Position numbers and translations under genes: made by a program | Notes under the pieces: model-generated | Told to the model about the DNA's origin: nothing | Databases searched by the model: none | Seen by the model: only the letters and a program-made list of their open reading frames with translations | In this document: positions 1 to 7,704 of the stretch, piece by piece | How the letters are laid out: every line of letters starts with the position of its first letter | Numbering within the stretch: the first letter of the stretch is position 1 | DNA from: Burkholderiales bacterium | Lineage (GTDB): Bacteria; Pseudomonadota; Gammaproteobacteria; Burkholderiales; Burkholderiaceae_C | DNA length: 23,041 nt | Assembly: GCA_013205525.1 (NCBI GenBank) | Contig: JABMMR010000186.1 | Span: 1-23,041, forward strand | Direction of reading: 5' to 3'

Positions 1-675
1 CGTTTGGTTTTGTTGCATAACGCTGCGGTGTTGCTACTTCCTTTCAGAGCAGGCGAAGCCGGCTACCCCTTGCTGGTCAAACAAGTCTTTGGTGCGCCTG
101 TGTATCAGTCGCTTCGAAGCCTGATGTGGTTGCGCCTGCAAGACCTGCTTGTGTTGGGCTTGCTTGCCGTGTGGCTGTGGCCAAACCTACACTGGGCTTG
201 GCCTCTGCTGTTCACCGTTGGCCTCTTGGGGTTGATCTTTTTACCGCCAAGCTATTGGCTCATGCTGCTCAAGCGACGCGCAACTTGGGCAGGGTTGTTG
301 CGAAAAATGCTGCACCGCCGAGCGCCCCGCAGCGCTTGGTTGCTGTCGCTGGCTAACTGGCTGTGCAAGCTGAGCGTGGTGGCGATTTTGCTGTTGTCCT
401 TGTTGGCCATTTCCCCTCAAGCTGCTTTTCAAGGCGCCTTGGGTGGCGAGTGGGCGGGTTTGCTGCCTTTGCAAGGGCCTGCAGGCCTGGGCACTTACGA
501 GGCAGGTGTGTGGTTGGCCGCTGGTTTGCAAGACGCCTCGGTAGCCGCCCAGTTACCCGCTGCTGCTTTGCTGGTGCATTTTTTTTGTCTGGCGGTGTCT
601 TTGGGCGCAGCCTTGCTGGCCTTTGCTCTTTTGCGTTGGCCAGCCCCCCTCGCTGCGAATGGCGACAATAGCTGA
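1..675 (+). CDS. Flippase-like integral membrane protein (lysylphosphatidylglycerol synthase TM-region family), 5' truncated
   Basis: The frame is open at the first base, so the N-terminus lies outside the window; about 224 residues remain. The visible part is almost entirely hydrophobic, with roughly five to six membrane segments. Two short motifs typical of the LPG_synthase_TM / UPF0104 family are present: 'RAGEAGYPLL' near the start and 'GPAGLGTYEAGV' near residue 160. Family members are inner-membrane proteins, often beside glycosyltransferases and proposed to flip or move lipid-linked substrates; only some make lysyl-PG, and the soluble aminoacyltransferase domain needed for that is not in this part. 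The stop codon abuts the ATG of the next gene, so it is the upstream member of the envelope-glycosylation operon. Family assignment is fairly secure; the exact substrate is unknown. Confidence 0.8.
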   Translation, partial: RLVLLHNAAVLLLPFRAGEAGYPLLVKQVFGAPVYQSLRSLMWLRLQDLLVLGLLAVWLWPNLHWAWPLLFTVGLLGLIFLPPSYWLMLLKRRATWAGLLRKMLHRRAPRSAWLLSLANWLCKLSVVAILLLSLLAISPQAAFQGALGGEWAGLLPLQGPAGLGTYEAGVWLAAGLQDASVAAQLPAAALLVHFFCLAVSLGAALLAFALLRWPAPLAANGDNS

Positions 676-1722
676 ATGACGCCTTTGAACATGAACACCC
701 CGCACGTCCTTGCCGACACCACAGACCGCCGCATTCCCGCGCACCGCTTATCGGTGGTGGTTCCCATGTACAACGAAGTCGAGCTGGCGGGCGACCTGAT
801 AGACGCGGTGCAAGCCGCACTTGAAGACTACCCTTGGCCTTGGGAGTTGGTCATCGTCGACGACGGCAGCACCGATGGCACTTGGTTTCGATTAAGCCAG
901 CATGCCGCTGAGGTGGGGCCACACATACGCGCACTGCGCTTGCAGCGTAATTTCCGCCAAACCGCCGCCATGCAAGCCGGTATCGATTGCGCTCGTGGCG
1001 ACGTCATCGTCACCATGGATGGCGACTTGCAAAACGACCCTCGCGACATTCCCATGTTGGTCGAGCATTTGCTGGTTGAGGACAAAGACATCGTGGCGGG
1101 CTGGCGGCAAAACCGCCAAGATGGTTTTTTCTTACGCAAAATTCCATCCTTCATTGCCAACCGCTTGATTCGCAAAGTCAGCGGCTTGAATTTCAAAGAT
1201 CTGGGCTGCAGTTTGAAAGCCTTTCGCGCACCGGTCTTGCGCAAAATTCGTCTTTATGGCGAGATGCACCGGTTTATTCCTGCGTGGTTGTCCACCGTCA
1301 CCTCGCCCGAGCGCATGGCCGAGTTGCCGGTGCGCCACCATGCACGAACCAAAGGTCAATCCAAATACGGTATTTCGCGCACCCTGAGGGTGATAGTTGA
1401 CATGCTGTCCATTCACTATTTTTTACGCTTTGGCACCCGCCCGGGTCATTTCTTTGGCGGCATTGGTCTGGCCGTGTTGTCGCTTGGCGTGGGTATTTTG
1501 TTCTACCTCATGGTGCTCAAATTCATGGGTGAGTCGATTGGCACCAGACCCCTGATGTTTGTGGGATTTTTCTGTGTATTGGGAGGCTTGCAGTTTTTGA
1601 CCACCGGAGTATTGGCCGAGTTGCTGATGCGCACTTATTACGAAGGCGGTAAAGCCAAGGCCTACCATTTGGTCGATGCGCCCACCCCACAGCACAACGA
1701 AGGCTGGCATGGCAGGCTCTGA
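676..1722 (+). CDS. GT2 family polyprenyl-phosphate glycosyltransferase (ArnC / DPM1-like)
   Basis: This 348-residue protein has an N-terminal GT-A domain with the nucleotide-sugar motif 'VIVDDGSTDGT' (residues 59-69), a DxD-containing 'DGDLQNDP' (115-122) and 'KDLGCSLKAFR' near 174-184. Two hydrophobic segments follow, at about 260-283 and 293-320. This architecture is that of ArnC, GtrB and dolichyl-phosphate mannose synthases, which move a sugar from a nucleotide donor to undecaprenyl phosphate on the cytoplasmic face. The ATG directly follows the stop of the preceding gene; a second ATG five codons on is an alternative start. The two GT-C enzymes downstream would be natural users of the lipid-linked sugar. 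Sugar identity cannot be read from the sequence. Confidence 0.9.
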   Translation: MTPLNMNTPHVLADTTDRRIPAHRLSVVVPMYNEVELAGDLIDAVQAALEDYPWPWELVIVDDGSTDGTWFRLSQHAAEVGPHIRALRLQRNFRQTAAMQAGIDCARGDVIVTMDGDLQNDPRDIPMLVEHLLVEDKDIVAGWRQNRQDGFFLRKIPSFIANRLIRKVSGLNFKDLGCSLKAFRAPVLRKIRLYGEMHRFIPAWLSTVTSPERMAELPVRHHARTKGQSKYGISRTLRVIVDMLSIHYFLRFGTRPGHFFGGIGLAVLSLGVGILFYLMVLKFMGESIGTRPLMFVGFFCVLGGLQFLTTGVLAELLMRTYYEGGKAKAYHLVDAPTPQHNEGWHGRL

Positions 1723-3277
1723 AGCGCCACTTAGGCGCTGGTGGGGTTATGTTGGCGCACTTTTATTGCTGGGCTACTTTTTACTAGGCCTTGGCCAAAG
1801 CCTGTTGTTCGATGTGGACGAAGGTGCTTTTTCTGAAGCAACCCGTGAAATGGTGGTCAGTGGCGACTGGGGCCACACCACCTTGAATGGTGCGGACCGG
1901 TTTGACAAACCCATAGGCGTGTACTGGTTGCAAGCACTGAGCGTTTCGCTTTTGGGGCTGAATGAATTCGCTTTGCGACTGCCCTCCGCGCTGTCGGCAT
2001 GGCTGGCGTGTATGGCGCTGGCCTTGACCGCCCACAAGGCTTGGGGGCCGCGAGCCGCTGTGTTGGCTGCCATGGTGTTTGCCAGCAGCTTAGGGCCTTG
2101 GGCCATGGCACGCACGGCCACCGCAGATTCGCTGCTTGGCTTGTGGTTGATGTTGTCTGCGCTGGATTTGTGGCGCTATGTGTCTACACAGGAGCGCAGC
2201 GCTTTGCGCCGCACCGCCTTGTGGATGGCCTTGGGTGTCCTCACCAAAGGTCCGGTGGCTGTGCTGATTCCCGCTGCGGTATTGCTGCTGTGGCAAGTCT
2301 GCGGACCCAGCGCCGGTTTGCTGCAAAAAACATTGCGCGATGTCTGGTCGTGGCTCATCTTTGTGGCGGTTGCTGCGCCTTGGTATATCTACGCTTGGCT
2401 GCGCCACGGAGATGCATTCATCCAAGGTTTTTTTCTGCGTCACAACCTTGATCGCTTCAGTGCGCCAATGGAGGGGCATGGCGGGGGCTGGTTGTACTTT
2501 GTGCTGGTGTTGCCTTTGTTATGGATGCCTTGGACACCCTTGGCGCTGAGCCTATTTTCCCGCTGGAAAGAGCTGTGGGCCACGCCTTTGCTGCGCTTTG
2601 CTTTGCTGTGGGTGGGCTTTGTGGTGATGTTTTTTTCGCTCTCAGCAACCAAGTTGCCGCACTATGTCTTGTATGCCGCGCCAGGCATTGTGCTGTTGTT
2701 GACCTATGCAGGTCTGCATGCCAAGAACCGTTTGTGGTGGGGCTGTGCGGCCTTGCTGGTGGTTTGGTTGCTTCTGCTCTTGATGCTGCCCAACCTATTG
2801 CGCAACAACCCCCAATGGATAGGCGACAGTTTGTACCGCAATTTGTTGCAAACCTCTGTGCCCCCCAACTTTGTGCGATCTGTCAGCGCCGCTGTGCTGC
2901 TGATACAAATTCTGTGGCTGCTCTCTGGCCGTTTTCTGCCCGCAGCTGTTCAATTACCGAGGTTTGGTTTGCTTGCCATGGGTTGCACAATGGTCTTGAG
3001 TTTGGGCGTGCTGCCTTGGTGGAGCCAGACCTTACAAGGCCCTGTACGTGGCTTGGCTGCACAAGCGCAGTCGCAAGCCACTGTGCAATGGGGCTTGCAT
3101 TACCCCTCTTTTGCTTTGTACCGTCAAAGCCCCGCCCCAAGGCGCGCGCCTGAAGAAGGCGAATGGGCCTTGGTCAGAACAGACCGACCCACTTGGCCAG
3201 CAAACTGGCCGGTGCTTGCCAGCGAACGCGGCTTTGCCTTGGTCATGCGACCCATGGGCTCTGCGCCTGCACCATGA
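1709..3277 (+). CDS. GT39/GT83 (PMT_2, ArnT-like) lipid-linked-sugar glycosyltransferase
   Basis: A 522-residue polytopic membrane protein with about ten or more hydrophobic segments. The first periplasmic loop carries the catalytic-type acidic pair in 'FDVDEGAFSEATREM' (D37/E38 from the chosen start), followed by 'DKPIGVYWL' near residues 66-74, both typical of ArnT-like GT-C enzymes that transfer a sugar from undecaprenyl phosphate to lipid A or another periplasmic acceptor. I chose the ATG at 1709, which overlaps the end of the GT2 gene by 14 bases and has AAGG a few bases upstream; an in-frame ATG at 1676 would add 11 polar residues and lengthen the overlap. It is translationally coupled to the next GT-C gene. 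The acceptor is not determinable. Confidence 0.88.
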   Translation: MAGSEAPLRRWWGYVGALLLLGYFLLGLGQSLLFDVDEGAFSEATREMVVSGDWGHTTLNGADRFDKPIGVYWLQALSVSLLGLNEFALRLPSALSAWLACMALALTAHKAWGPRAAVLAAMVFASSLGPWAMARTATADSLLGLWLMLSALDLWRYVSTQERSALRRTALWMALGVLTKGPVAVLIPAAVLLLWQVCGPSAGLLQKTLRDVWSWLIFVAVAAPWYIYAWLRHGDAFIQGFFLRHNLDRFSAPMEGHGGGWLYFVLVLPLLWMPWTPLALSLFSRWKELWATPLLRFALLWVGFVVMFFSLSATKLPHYVLYAAPGIVLLLTYAGLHAKNRLWWGCAALLVVWLLLLLMLPNLLRNNPQWIGDSLYRNLLQTSVPPNFVRSVSAAVLLIQILWLLSGRFLPAAVQLPRFGLLAMGCTMVLSLGVLPWWSQTLQGPVRGLAAQAQSQATVQWGLHYPSFALYRQSPAPRRAPEEGEWALVRTDRPTWPANWPVLASERGFALVMRPMGSAPAP

Positions 3278-4773
3278 TCCAACTGCTGTCAATATTGCTG
3301 CTGGGTCTGTGGGTGCTTCGAATGCTCACCTCGGCTTACAGCGGCGCGGGACTGTTTGTTGATGAAGCCCAATACTGGGAATGGAGCCGCGAACTGGCAT
3401 GGGGCTATTACTCCAAACCACCTCTGCTACCGGTGCTGATCAAAGTGTCTGTCTGGGTGGCGGGCGACAGCACTGCGGGAGTGCGTTGGCTGGTGCAGTT
3501 GTGCTGGGCCGTGGTGCCTTTGGTGTTGTGGCGATTGGGCTGGGAAATGCAACGCGACAGCCAGCGTACTTTGTCTTCACCCCACGCCATAGGCGCATGG
3601 GCCGCCGTACTCTTTGCCAGCAGTTTGGTCAGCGGTGTGCTGGGTCAAGTAGCCACCACCGATGGCCCGCTGATGCTTTTTTGGGCCTTGCAACTGTGGC
3701 TGATGTGGCGGGCTTTGGCGCAACCGACACACCTCAGCCGTTGGTTGCTTGTGGGTTTGGTGCTGGCCTTGGGCCTGTTGTCCAAATACACCCTGTCTGC
3801 CGTGCTGGCGAGTTGGGTTTTGTGGTGGTGGTTTGCCCACAGAACAGTTGCTGTCAGCAAAGGCATGGCTTTGGCTGCAAGCGTGGCCACCTTGGCCATG
3901 CTGCCTCATCTGGCTTGGAACCAAGCGCACGACTGGCCCACTTTGAAACATACCGCCGATTTATTGGCCGATGGACGCACCACGATTCCAGCAGGTTTTG
4001 CCGCAGTCACGCTTCGCTTGGGCGAATATTTGGCTTCACAGGGCTTGCTTGCCGGACCGGTTCTGTGGGTCATGGCACTCTTGGGTTTATCCCGCTGGCT
4101 ACTGAATAAAAAATCGGCCTCTTCGTCCAGCCAGCCATCGCCAGCCGTTTGGGCTTGGCATGCCAGTTGGCCTTTGTGGACGATTGGCGCTATTCAAGCC
4201 ATGCAAGGCACGGCGCAAATCAACTGGCCTGCGCCCGCATTGTTGGGCGGGTGTTTGGCATTGGCTTGGTTGTTGGCTGCGGGCCAAACACATTGGCGCT
4301 GGCGAGGCCTTGTGCTGGCTTTGGTGATCTCTGGTTTGTTCGCAAGTGCAGTGTCCTTGGGCGGCGACTGGCGCGCACGCTTGGGGCTTTCGGTACAAAA
4401 ATCCAAATGGGATTTATGGGGCCGTGCGCGGGGTTGGCAAGAAGCATTGCAGCCCTTGCAAGCGCTGGCGGCTCAACACCCAGCAGCCACTTTGGTGGCG
4501 CTAGACCGCAGCTTGATTATTCACTCTGCCTACGCGTGGCGCGAGCAGCAAACCATGGCCTTGAGCTGGCAACAAACACTAAAGCCACTACATCATTACG
4601 ATTTGCTCTACCGTTTTGAGCCTGCCAAACACCCGGAGCCTGTCTTGCTACTGGTGATGGGTGAGTTGCCCGCGTTTGTTCGTGCCAGATACGGCCAAGT
4701 GCAACTCTTGTCTGATCCACAGCCTGCGGGGCGAGCGATTTTCTTGTGGTTATTGAAAGACCCGCTGCCATGA
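3274..4773 (+). CDS. Second GT39 (PMT_2-type) membrane glycosyltransferase
   Basis: A 499-residue multi-pass membrane protein that begins at the ATG overlapping the previous stop (ATGA). An in-frame start 37 codons upstream was rejected because it lies within the preceding gene and adds a non-hydrophobic leader. The first loop contains 'GLFVDEAQYWEWS' (D30/E31) and 'GYYSKPPLLP' (44-53), the usual GT39 catalytic-loop pattern. It is divergent from the first GT-C protein, so the pair looks like two different transferases rather than a recent duplication. The C-terminal ~100 residues form a soluble-looking periplasmic region. It likely uses a polyprenyl-phosphate sugar made by the GT2 enzyme. Function is assigned at family level. 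Confidence 0.87.
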   Translation: MIQLLSILLLGLWVLRMLTSAYSGAGLFVDEAQYWEWSRELAWGYYSKPPLLPVLIKVSVWVAGDSTAGVRWLVQLCWAVVPLVLWRLGWEMQRDSQRTLSSPHAIGAWAAVLFASSLVSGVLGQVATTDGPLMLFWALQLWLMWRALAQPTHLSRWLLVGLVLALGLLSKYTLSAVLASWVLWWWFAHRTVAVSKGMALAASVATLAMLPHLAWNQAHDWPTLKHTADLLADGRTTIPAGFAAVTLRLGEYLASQGLLAGPVLWVMALLGLSRWLLNKKSASSSSQPSPAVWAWHASWPLWTIGAIQAMQGTAQINWPAPALLGGCLALAWLLAAGQTHWRWRGLVLALVISGLFASAVSLGGDWRARLGLSVQKSKWDLWGRARGWQEALQPLQALAAQHPAATLVALDRSLIIHSAYAWREQQTMALSWQQTLKPLHHYDLLYRFEPAKHPEPVLLLVMGELPAFVRARYGQVQLLSDPQPAGRAIFLWLLKDPLP

Positions 4774-5471
4774 AAGCCCGCCAGCGCGAATATCTGTGGG
4801 GGGGTGTAGGTTTGGCTTTATCGCTGGGCGTGTTTACGCTCTGGCCCGAACTCGATGTGGTGGTCACCCACTATTTCTATGAGATCAGCAGTCAGAGTTT
4901 TCCGGCCAATCAATCGGGTCTTGTTCAAGCCGTCTATGTCGCGACCCCTTGGTTGGGTCGAGCCCTGTTTATCGCTTGCTGCGTGGGGTGGCTGTTACTC
5001 AAAATAGGGCCGCGCCCCCATACCTTGGCATGGCGCAGACGCATGCTTGCGTGGCTGATCATGGCCGCAGTGGGCTTGGGCTTGGTGGTCGACTGGGGCT
5101 TGAAAGACCATGTGGGTCGGCCGCGCCCCGAGCAACTGCAGATCTTTGGCAACAGCAAACCTTTTGTACCTGCGTTTGAACTCAGCACCCATTGCGATGT
5201 GAATTGCGGCTTTGTCAGCGGCCATGCGGCTGCAGGTTTCAGTCTGATGACTTGGGGCATTTGGTCGGCTTGGCCCAGACGCAAACGTTGGCTGCTGATG
5301 GGCTCGATAGCCGGTCTTTTCATCGGCGGCGTGAGAATTGTGCAAGGCGGGCATTTCCTGAGCGATGTGATTTTTTCCGGTTGGGCGGTCTGGTTGACCT
5401 ATGTATTGTTGCGCCATGCTTGGCTACGGCTTAGACAAAAAGGTTTCAAGCGTCGCACGTCGAGGGCTTAA
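4770..5471 (+). CDS. PAP2-superfamily membrane phosphatase
   Basis: A 233-residue membrane protein starting at an ATGA overlap with the upstream gene. All three PAP2 active-site motifs are visible: K112...R119-P120 in 'KDHVGRPRP', 'SGH' at 150-152, and 'VRIVQGGHFLSD' with H195 and D199. The 'C-D-V-N-C' just before SGH could form a disulfide. PAP2 membrane enzymes dephosphorylate undecaprenyl pyrophosphate or lipid A (LpxE/LpxF type) on the periplasmic face. Its place after GT2 and ArnT-like genes favours lipid A or carrier-lipid dephosphorylation linked to sugar attachment, but the two cannot be separated by eye. It is the last gene of the overlapping run; the next start is 67 bases away. Confidence 0.88.
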   Translation: MKARQREYLWGGVGLALSLGVFTLWPELDVVVTHYFYEISSQSFPANQSGLVQAVYVATPWLGRALFIACCVGWLLLKIGPRPHTLAWRRRMLAWLIMAAVGLGLVVDWGLKDHVGRPRPEQLQIFGNSKPFVPAFELSTHCDVNCGFVSGHAAAGFSLMTWGIWSAWPRRKRWLLMGSIAGLFIGGVRIVQGGHFLSDVIFSGWAVWLTYVLLRHAWLRLRQKGFKRRTSRA

Positions 5472-5538
5472 GCCTGCAAAGCGTGTTTTATTGTTAAGTT
5501 ACAGTTCGTGATTGTTTTTTTAACCCAAGATTTACCCC

Positions 5539-6294
5539 ATGGAACTTCTGACTGATCCGCAAATGTGGGTGGCACTGGCCACCTTGACCTTGCTCGAACT
5601 CGTGCTGGGCATTGACAACATCATCTTTATCTCTATTTTGGTCAGCAAACTGCCCAAGGCGCAGCAAGAAATGGCACGGCGCATTGGCTTGTTCATGGCC
5701 ATGTTCATGCGCATTGGTTTGCTGCTGTTGTTGTCGGTCATCATCGGTTTGGTCGAACCCATCTTCACTGTCCTAGAACAGTCGTTCTCTGGGCGAGACT
5801 TGATTTTGTTGGCTGGCGGCTTGTTCCTGATTTGGAAAAGCACGGGCGAGATTCACCACTCATTGGAAGGCGAGGAAGCGTCTATAGGCGTCCAAGCCAA
5901 AGCCAATCTGGCAGCCACCATCGTGCAAATCATGCTGATTGACTTGGTGTTTTCTCTGGACTCCATCATCACCGCGGTTGGCATGGTCGACGATGTGCGC
6001 ATCATGATCGCGGCTGTGCTGATTTCCTTGGGGCTGATGATGCTGTTTGCCAAAAGCATTGGCGAGTTTGTCGACGCACACCCCTCCATCAAAATGCTGG
6101 CTTTGAGCTTTTTGGTAGTGGTCGGTGTGGTCTTGGTCGCCGAGGGCTTTGGCCACCACGTGCCCAAAGGCTATATCTACTTTGGCATGGCCTTCGCGTT
6201 TGGCGTCGAGATGCTCAACATCCGCTTTCGCAAAAAGCGTACCGCTCCCCCCGTGCAGTTGCGCCCAGCGCAGATGCCGGGTGACGATGACTGA
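5539..6294 (+). CDS. TerC-family integral membrane protein
   Basis: A 251-residue protein with about seven hydrophobic segments and the two hallmark acidic segments of the TerC family: 'LELVLGIDNIIFISIL' (residues 19-34, E20 and D26) and 'LIDLVFSLDSIITAVGM' (133-149, D135 and D141). A charged cytoplasmic loop lies around residues 100-120. TerC proteins of this length (YoaE/YkoY-like, without CBS or CorC domains) are linked to metal-ion efflux, notably manganese in Bacillus, and to tellurium resistance; the ion here is unknown. The 67-base upstream gap has no strong ribosome site, promoter or metal riboswitch that I can see. The stop overlaps the next ATG by one base (TGATG), so the small secreted protein is probably co-translated. 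Confidence 0.9.
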   Translation: MELLTDPQMWVALATLTLLELVLGIDNIIFISILVSKLPKAQQEMARRIGLFMAMFMRIGLLLLLSVIIGLVEPIFTVLEQSFSGRDLILLAGGLFLIWKSTGEIHHSLEGEEASIGVQAKANLAATIVQIMLIDLVFSLDSIITAVGMVDDVRIMIAAVLISLGLMMLFAKSIGEFVDAHPSIKMLALSFLVVVGVVLVAEGFGHHVPKGYIYFGMAFAFGVEMLNIRFRKKRTAPPVQLRPAQMPGDDD

Positions 6295-6704
6295 TGTTCT
6301 GGTCTAAGGCCTTGCCAAGGCTCACACTTGTTGTGTGTAGCCTGTGCCCAGCGCTTGGGTTTGGCCAAAGCACAAATTGCCTGCAAAGCACCACCTATTT
6401 CGCGGGCTTTTACCAAGATTTGTACACCATGCACCGACATGGCTTAGATACCTTTGCCTCTGACTCGGCTGAGCGCCAGATGTATTTTTTTCAAGTGCAG
6501 CGCAGTGGTGACAAATTGGAGGCGAATATTGTGAAAAGTGTGCGGGACGAAAACACTTTATCCGCCAGCGACAGGAAGCAACGCATACAACTGCACCATG
6601 CTGTCGGGCAGCGTGTTCGCGATATGGCTGCAACTGACGCCCAAAACACGCAACCTAAAGACAAAGCAAGCGTTTTATTGGCGCTACAAGAGGTTTGCTT
6701 GTAA
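6294..6704 (+). CDS. Small secreted protein of unknown function
   Basis: A 136-residue protein whose ATG shares one base with the TerC stop. The first ~24 residues look like a Sec signal peptide, with hydrophobic 'LTLVVCSLCPALGFG' and likely cleavage before Q25. The mature part is polar and has only two cysteines, C29 and C135, placed near the two ends, which suggests one disulfide in the periplasm. I do not recognise a family. Its only contextual clue is coupling to the TerC gene. It converges with the pentapeptide-repeat gene, leaving a 10-base gap. The coding call rests on the signal peptide, coupling and an intact frame. Confidence 0.72.
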   Translation: MFWSKALPRLTLVVCSLCPALGFGQSTNCLQSTTYFAGFYQDLYTMHRHGLDTFASDSAERQMYFFQVQRSGDKLEANIVKSVRDENTLSASDRKQRIQLHHAVGQRVRDMAATDAQNTQPKDKASVLLALQEVCL

Positions 6705-6714
6705 GCCCAGGCTC

Positions 6715-7245
6715 TTAACAACCCGAGTTGTTCACGGCCCCATCGGGCATGATGGTTTTGCAAAATTTGGCTTCATCAAGCTTGGCCTCGTCCAACTTGG
6801 CACCTTTAAGGTTGGCGCCCGTCAGTACCGCGCCTTTCAAGTTGGCCTTGGAGAGCACCGCGTCGCTCAGGTCGGCGCCTGTGAGGTTGGCTTCACGTAA
6901 GTAGGCATTGCTGAAATTGGCCAAGTGTAAATTGGCGCCACTGAGGTCGGCACGGCGCAAATTGGCGTCTTCAAAGTTGGTCAGCAAGGTGCGCTTTTCC
7001 ATGGGGCGCTCGCCCATGTTGGCTAGCCTCATCACAGCACCCGACAAATTGGCGTTTTGAAAGTCTGCGCCGCGCATATCGCGACCCGCCATGGGGGCGT
7101 CGGTCAGGTCGCAGTATTTACAAACATTGGTGGTTTTAAAGTCCTCAAATTTCGCGGCATCAAAGGCGACAGCAGCCCAAGGCCAAGCCAACAGCAAAGA
7201 AGACATGCACACAGCAGCCTGACGGGATGAAGCTTTGGACAACAT
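6715..7245 (-). CDS. Exported pentapeptide-repeat protein
   Basis: A 176-residue protein read from the ATG at 7245, preceded by a good ribosome site (AAAGGAA) seven bases upstream; a further-upstream in-frame start adds 49 atypical residues and was rejected. Residues 1-28 form a signal peptide ending in 'WPWAAVAFDA'. A CxxC pair (C42, C45) opens the repeat region, which runs from about 45 to 160 as A(D/N)Lxx pentapeptides such as 'ADLSGANLHLANFSNAYL'. The solenoid is broken around residues 76-90 by a non-repeat loop. Pentapeptide solenoids are mostly scaffolds or binding surfaces; no enzymatic role can be assigned. A C-terminal Cys (C162) and terminal C176 may pair with the CxxC. It sits alone on the minus strand between two plus-strand runs. 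Confidence 0.88.
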   Translation of the reverse strand: MLSKASSRQAAVCMSSLLLAWPWAAVAFDAAKFEDFKTTNVCKYCDLTDAPMAGRDMRGADFQNANLSGAVMRLANMGERPMEKRTLLTNFEDANLRRADLSGANLHLANFSNAYLREANLTGADLSDAVLSKANLKGAVLTGANLKGAKLDEAKLDEAKFCKTIMPDGAVNNSGC

Positions 7246-7374
7246 GGCAATTCCTTTGAACAAAACCAGTTTCAGCCACCCATAATACCCAAGGGCCATT
7301 GGACTGTGGGAATTAATTTGCCGAAAGCCCTCCAAAATGCGAACCGTGCGATCATTGCCCCAACACAAGAAACC
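7246..7374. other. Divergent intergenic region between the pentapeptide gene and the ten-gene plus-strand run
   Basis: These 129 bases should carry promoters for both directions. On the minus strand, TATTAT (plus-strand ATAATA at 7282-7287) could serve as a -10 box for the pentapeptide gene, but no good -35 lies 16-18 bases before it. On the plus strand I see a TTGGAC at 7299-7304 without a matching -10. No strong operator palindrome was found. Confidence 0.35.
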
Positions 7375-7704
7375 ATGCCCATGTTGAATCATCGTCTGCG
7401 CTTTTTTATGACTTTTTGGACTGTATGGTCCCTCGTTGCTGGGATGACTTTGCCAATGGGTTCAGCCATGGCCCAAACCGAGGTCACCATCAACCAGCCT
7501 GGCTCGCCTGCCATTCTCATAGATGGCAACAAGATCATGGATGCCAAACCCACAACCGCCACCAAGCCCCGCAAACCTGCCGCGCCCGCGCCTGCAGACA
7601 GCTACACCTCGCGTGGTGGCGTGCCGCAAAGCAGCACTGAGGAAAGCCTTTTGTCCAACGGCTTGGTTTGCAAAACAGAAAAAGGGCAACGCACATGCCG
7701 CTAA
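7375..7704 (+). CDS. Small secreted proline/alanine-rich protein of unknown function
   Basis: The 109-residue reading from the ATG at 7375 begins with a signal peptide whose likely cleavage follows 'GSAMA' at residue 33; the ATGs at 7381 and 7408 are possible alternatives and 7306 adds a non-signal leader. A purine stretch (AAGAAA) lies at ribosome-site distance before 7375. The mature protein has a low-complexity Pro/Ala/Thr/Lys segment (59-75), then a C-terminal tail with C99 and C108. No family is recognised. It overlaps the next gene by 10 bases and is probably the first gene of the long operon ending at soxA. Start choice is uncertain; the coding call is moderately secure. Confidence 0.65.
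   Translation: MPMLNHRLRFFMTFWTVWSLVAGMTLPMGSAMAQTEVTINQPGSPAILIDGNKIMDAKPTTATKPRKPAAPAPADSYTSRGGVPQSSTEESLLSNGLVCKTEKGQRTCR

Noticed and set aside
353..820. 155-codon minus-strand open frame
   Set aside because: It crosses the junction of the flippase-like and GT2 genes in antisense and is very Arg/Pro/Ala-rich, as expected for a shadow frame.
5472..5538. Possible yybP-ykoY manganese riboswitch before the TerC gene
   Set aside because: Only 67 bases separate the genes, too few for the aptamer, and none of its conserved loops are visible.
6717..6732. Inverted repeat AACAAC-CCGA-GTTGTT between convergent genes as a terminator
   Set aside because: It lies in the coding end of the pentapeptide gene, is AT-rich and weak, and has no T-run.
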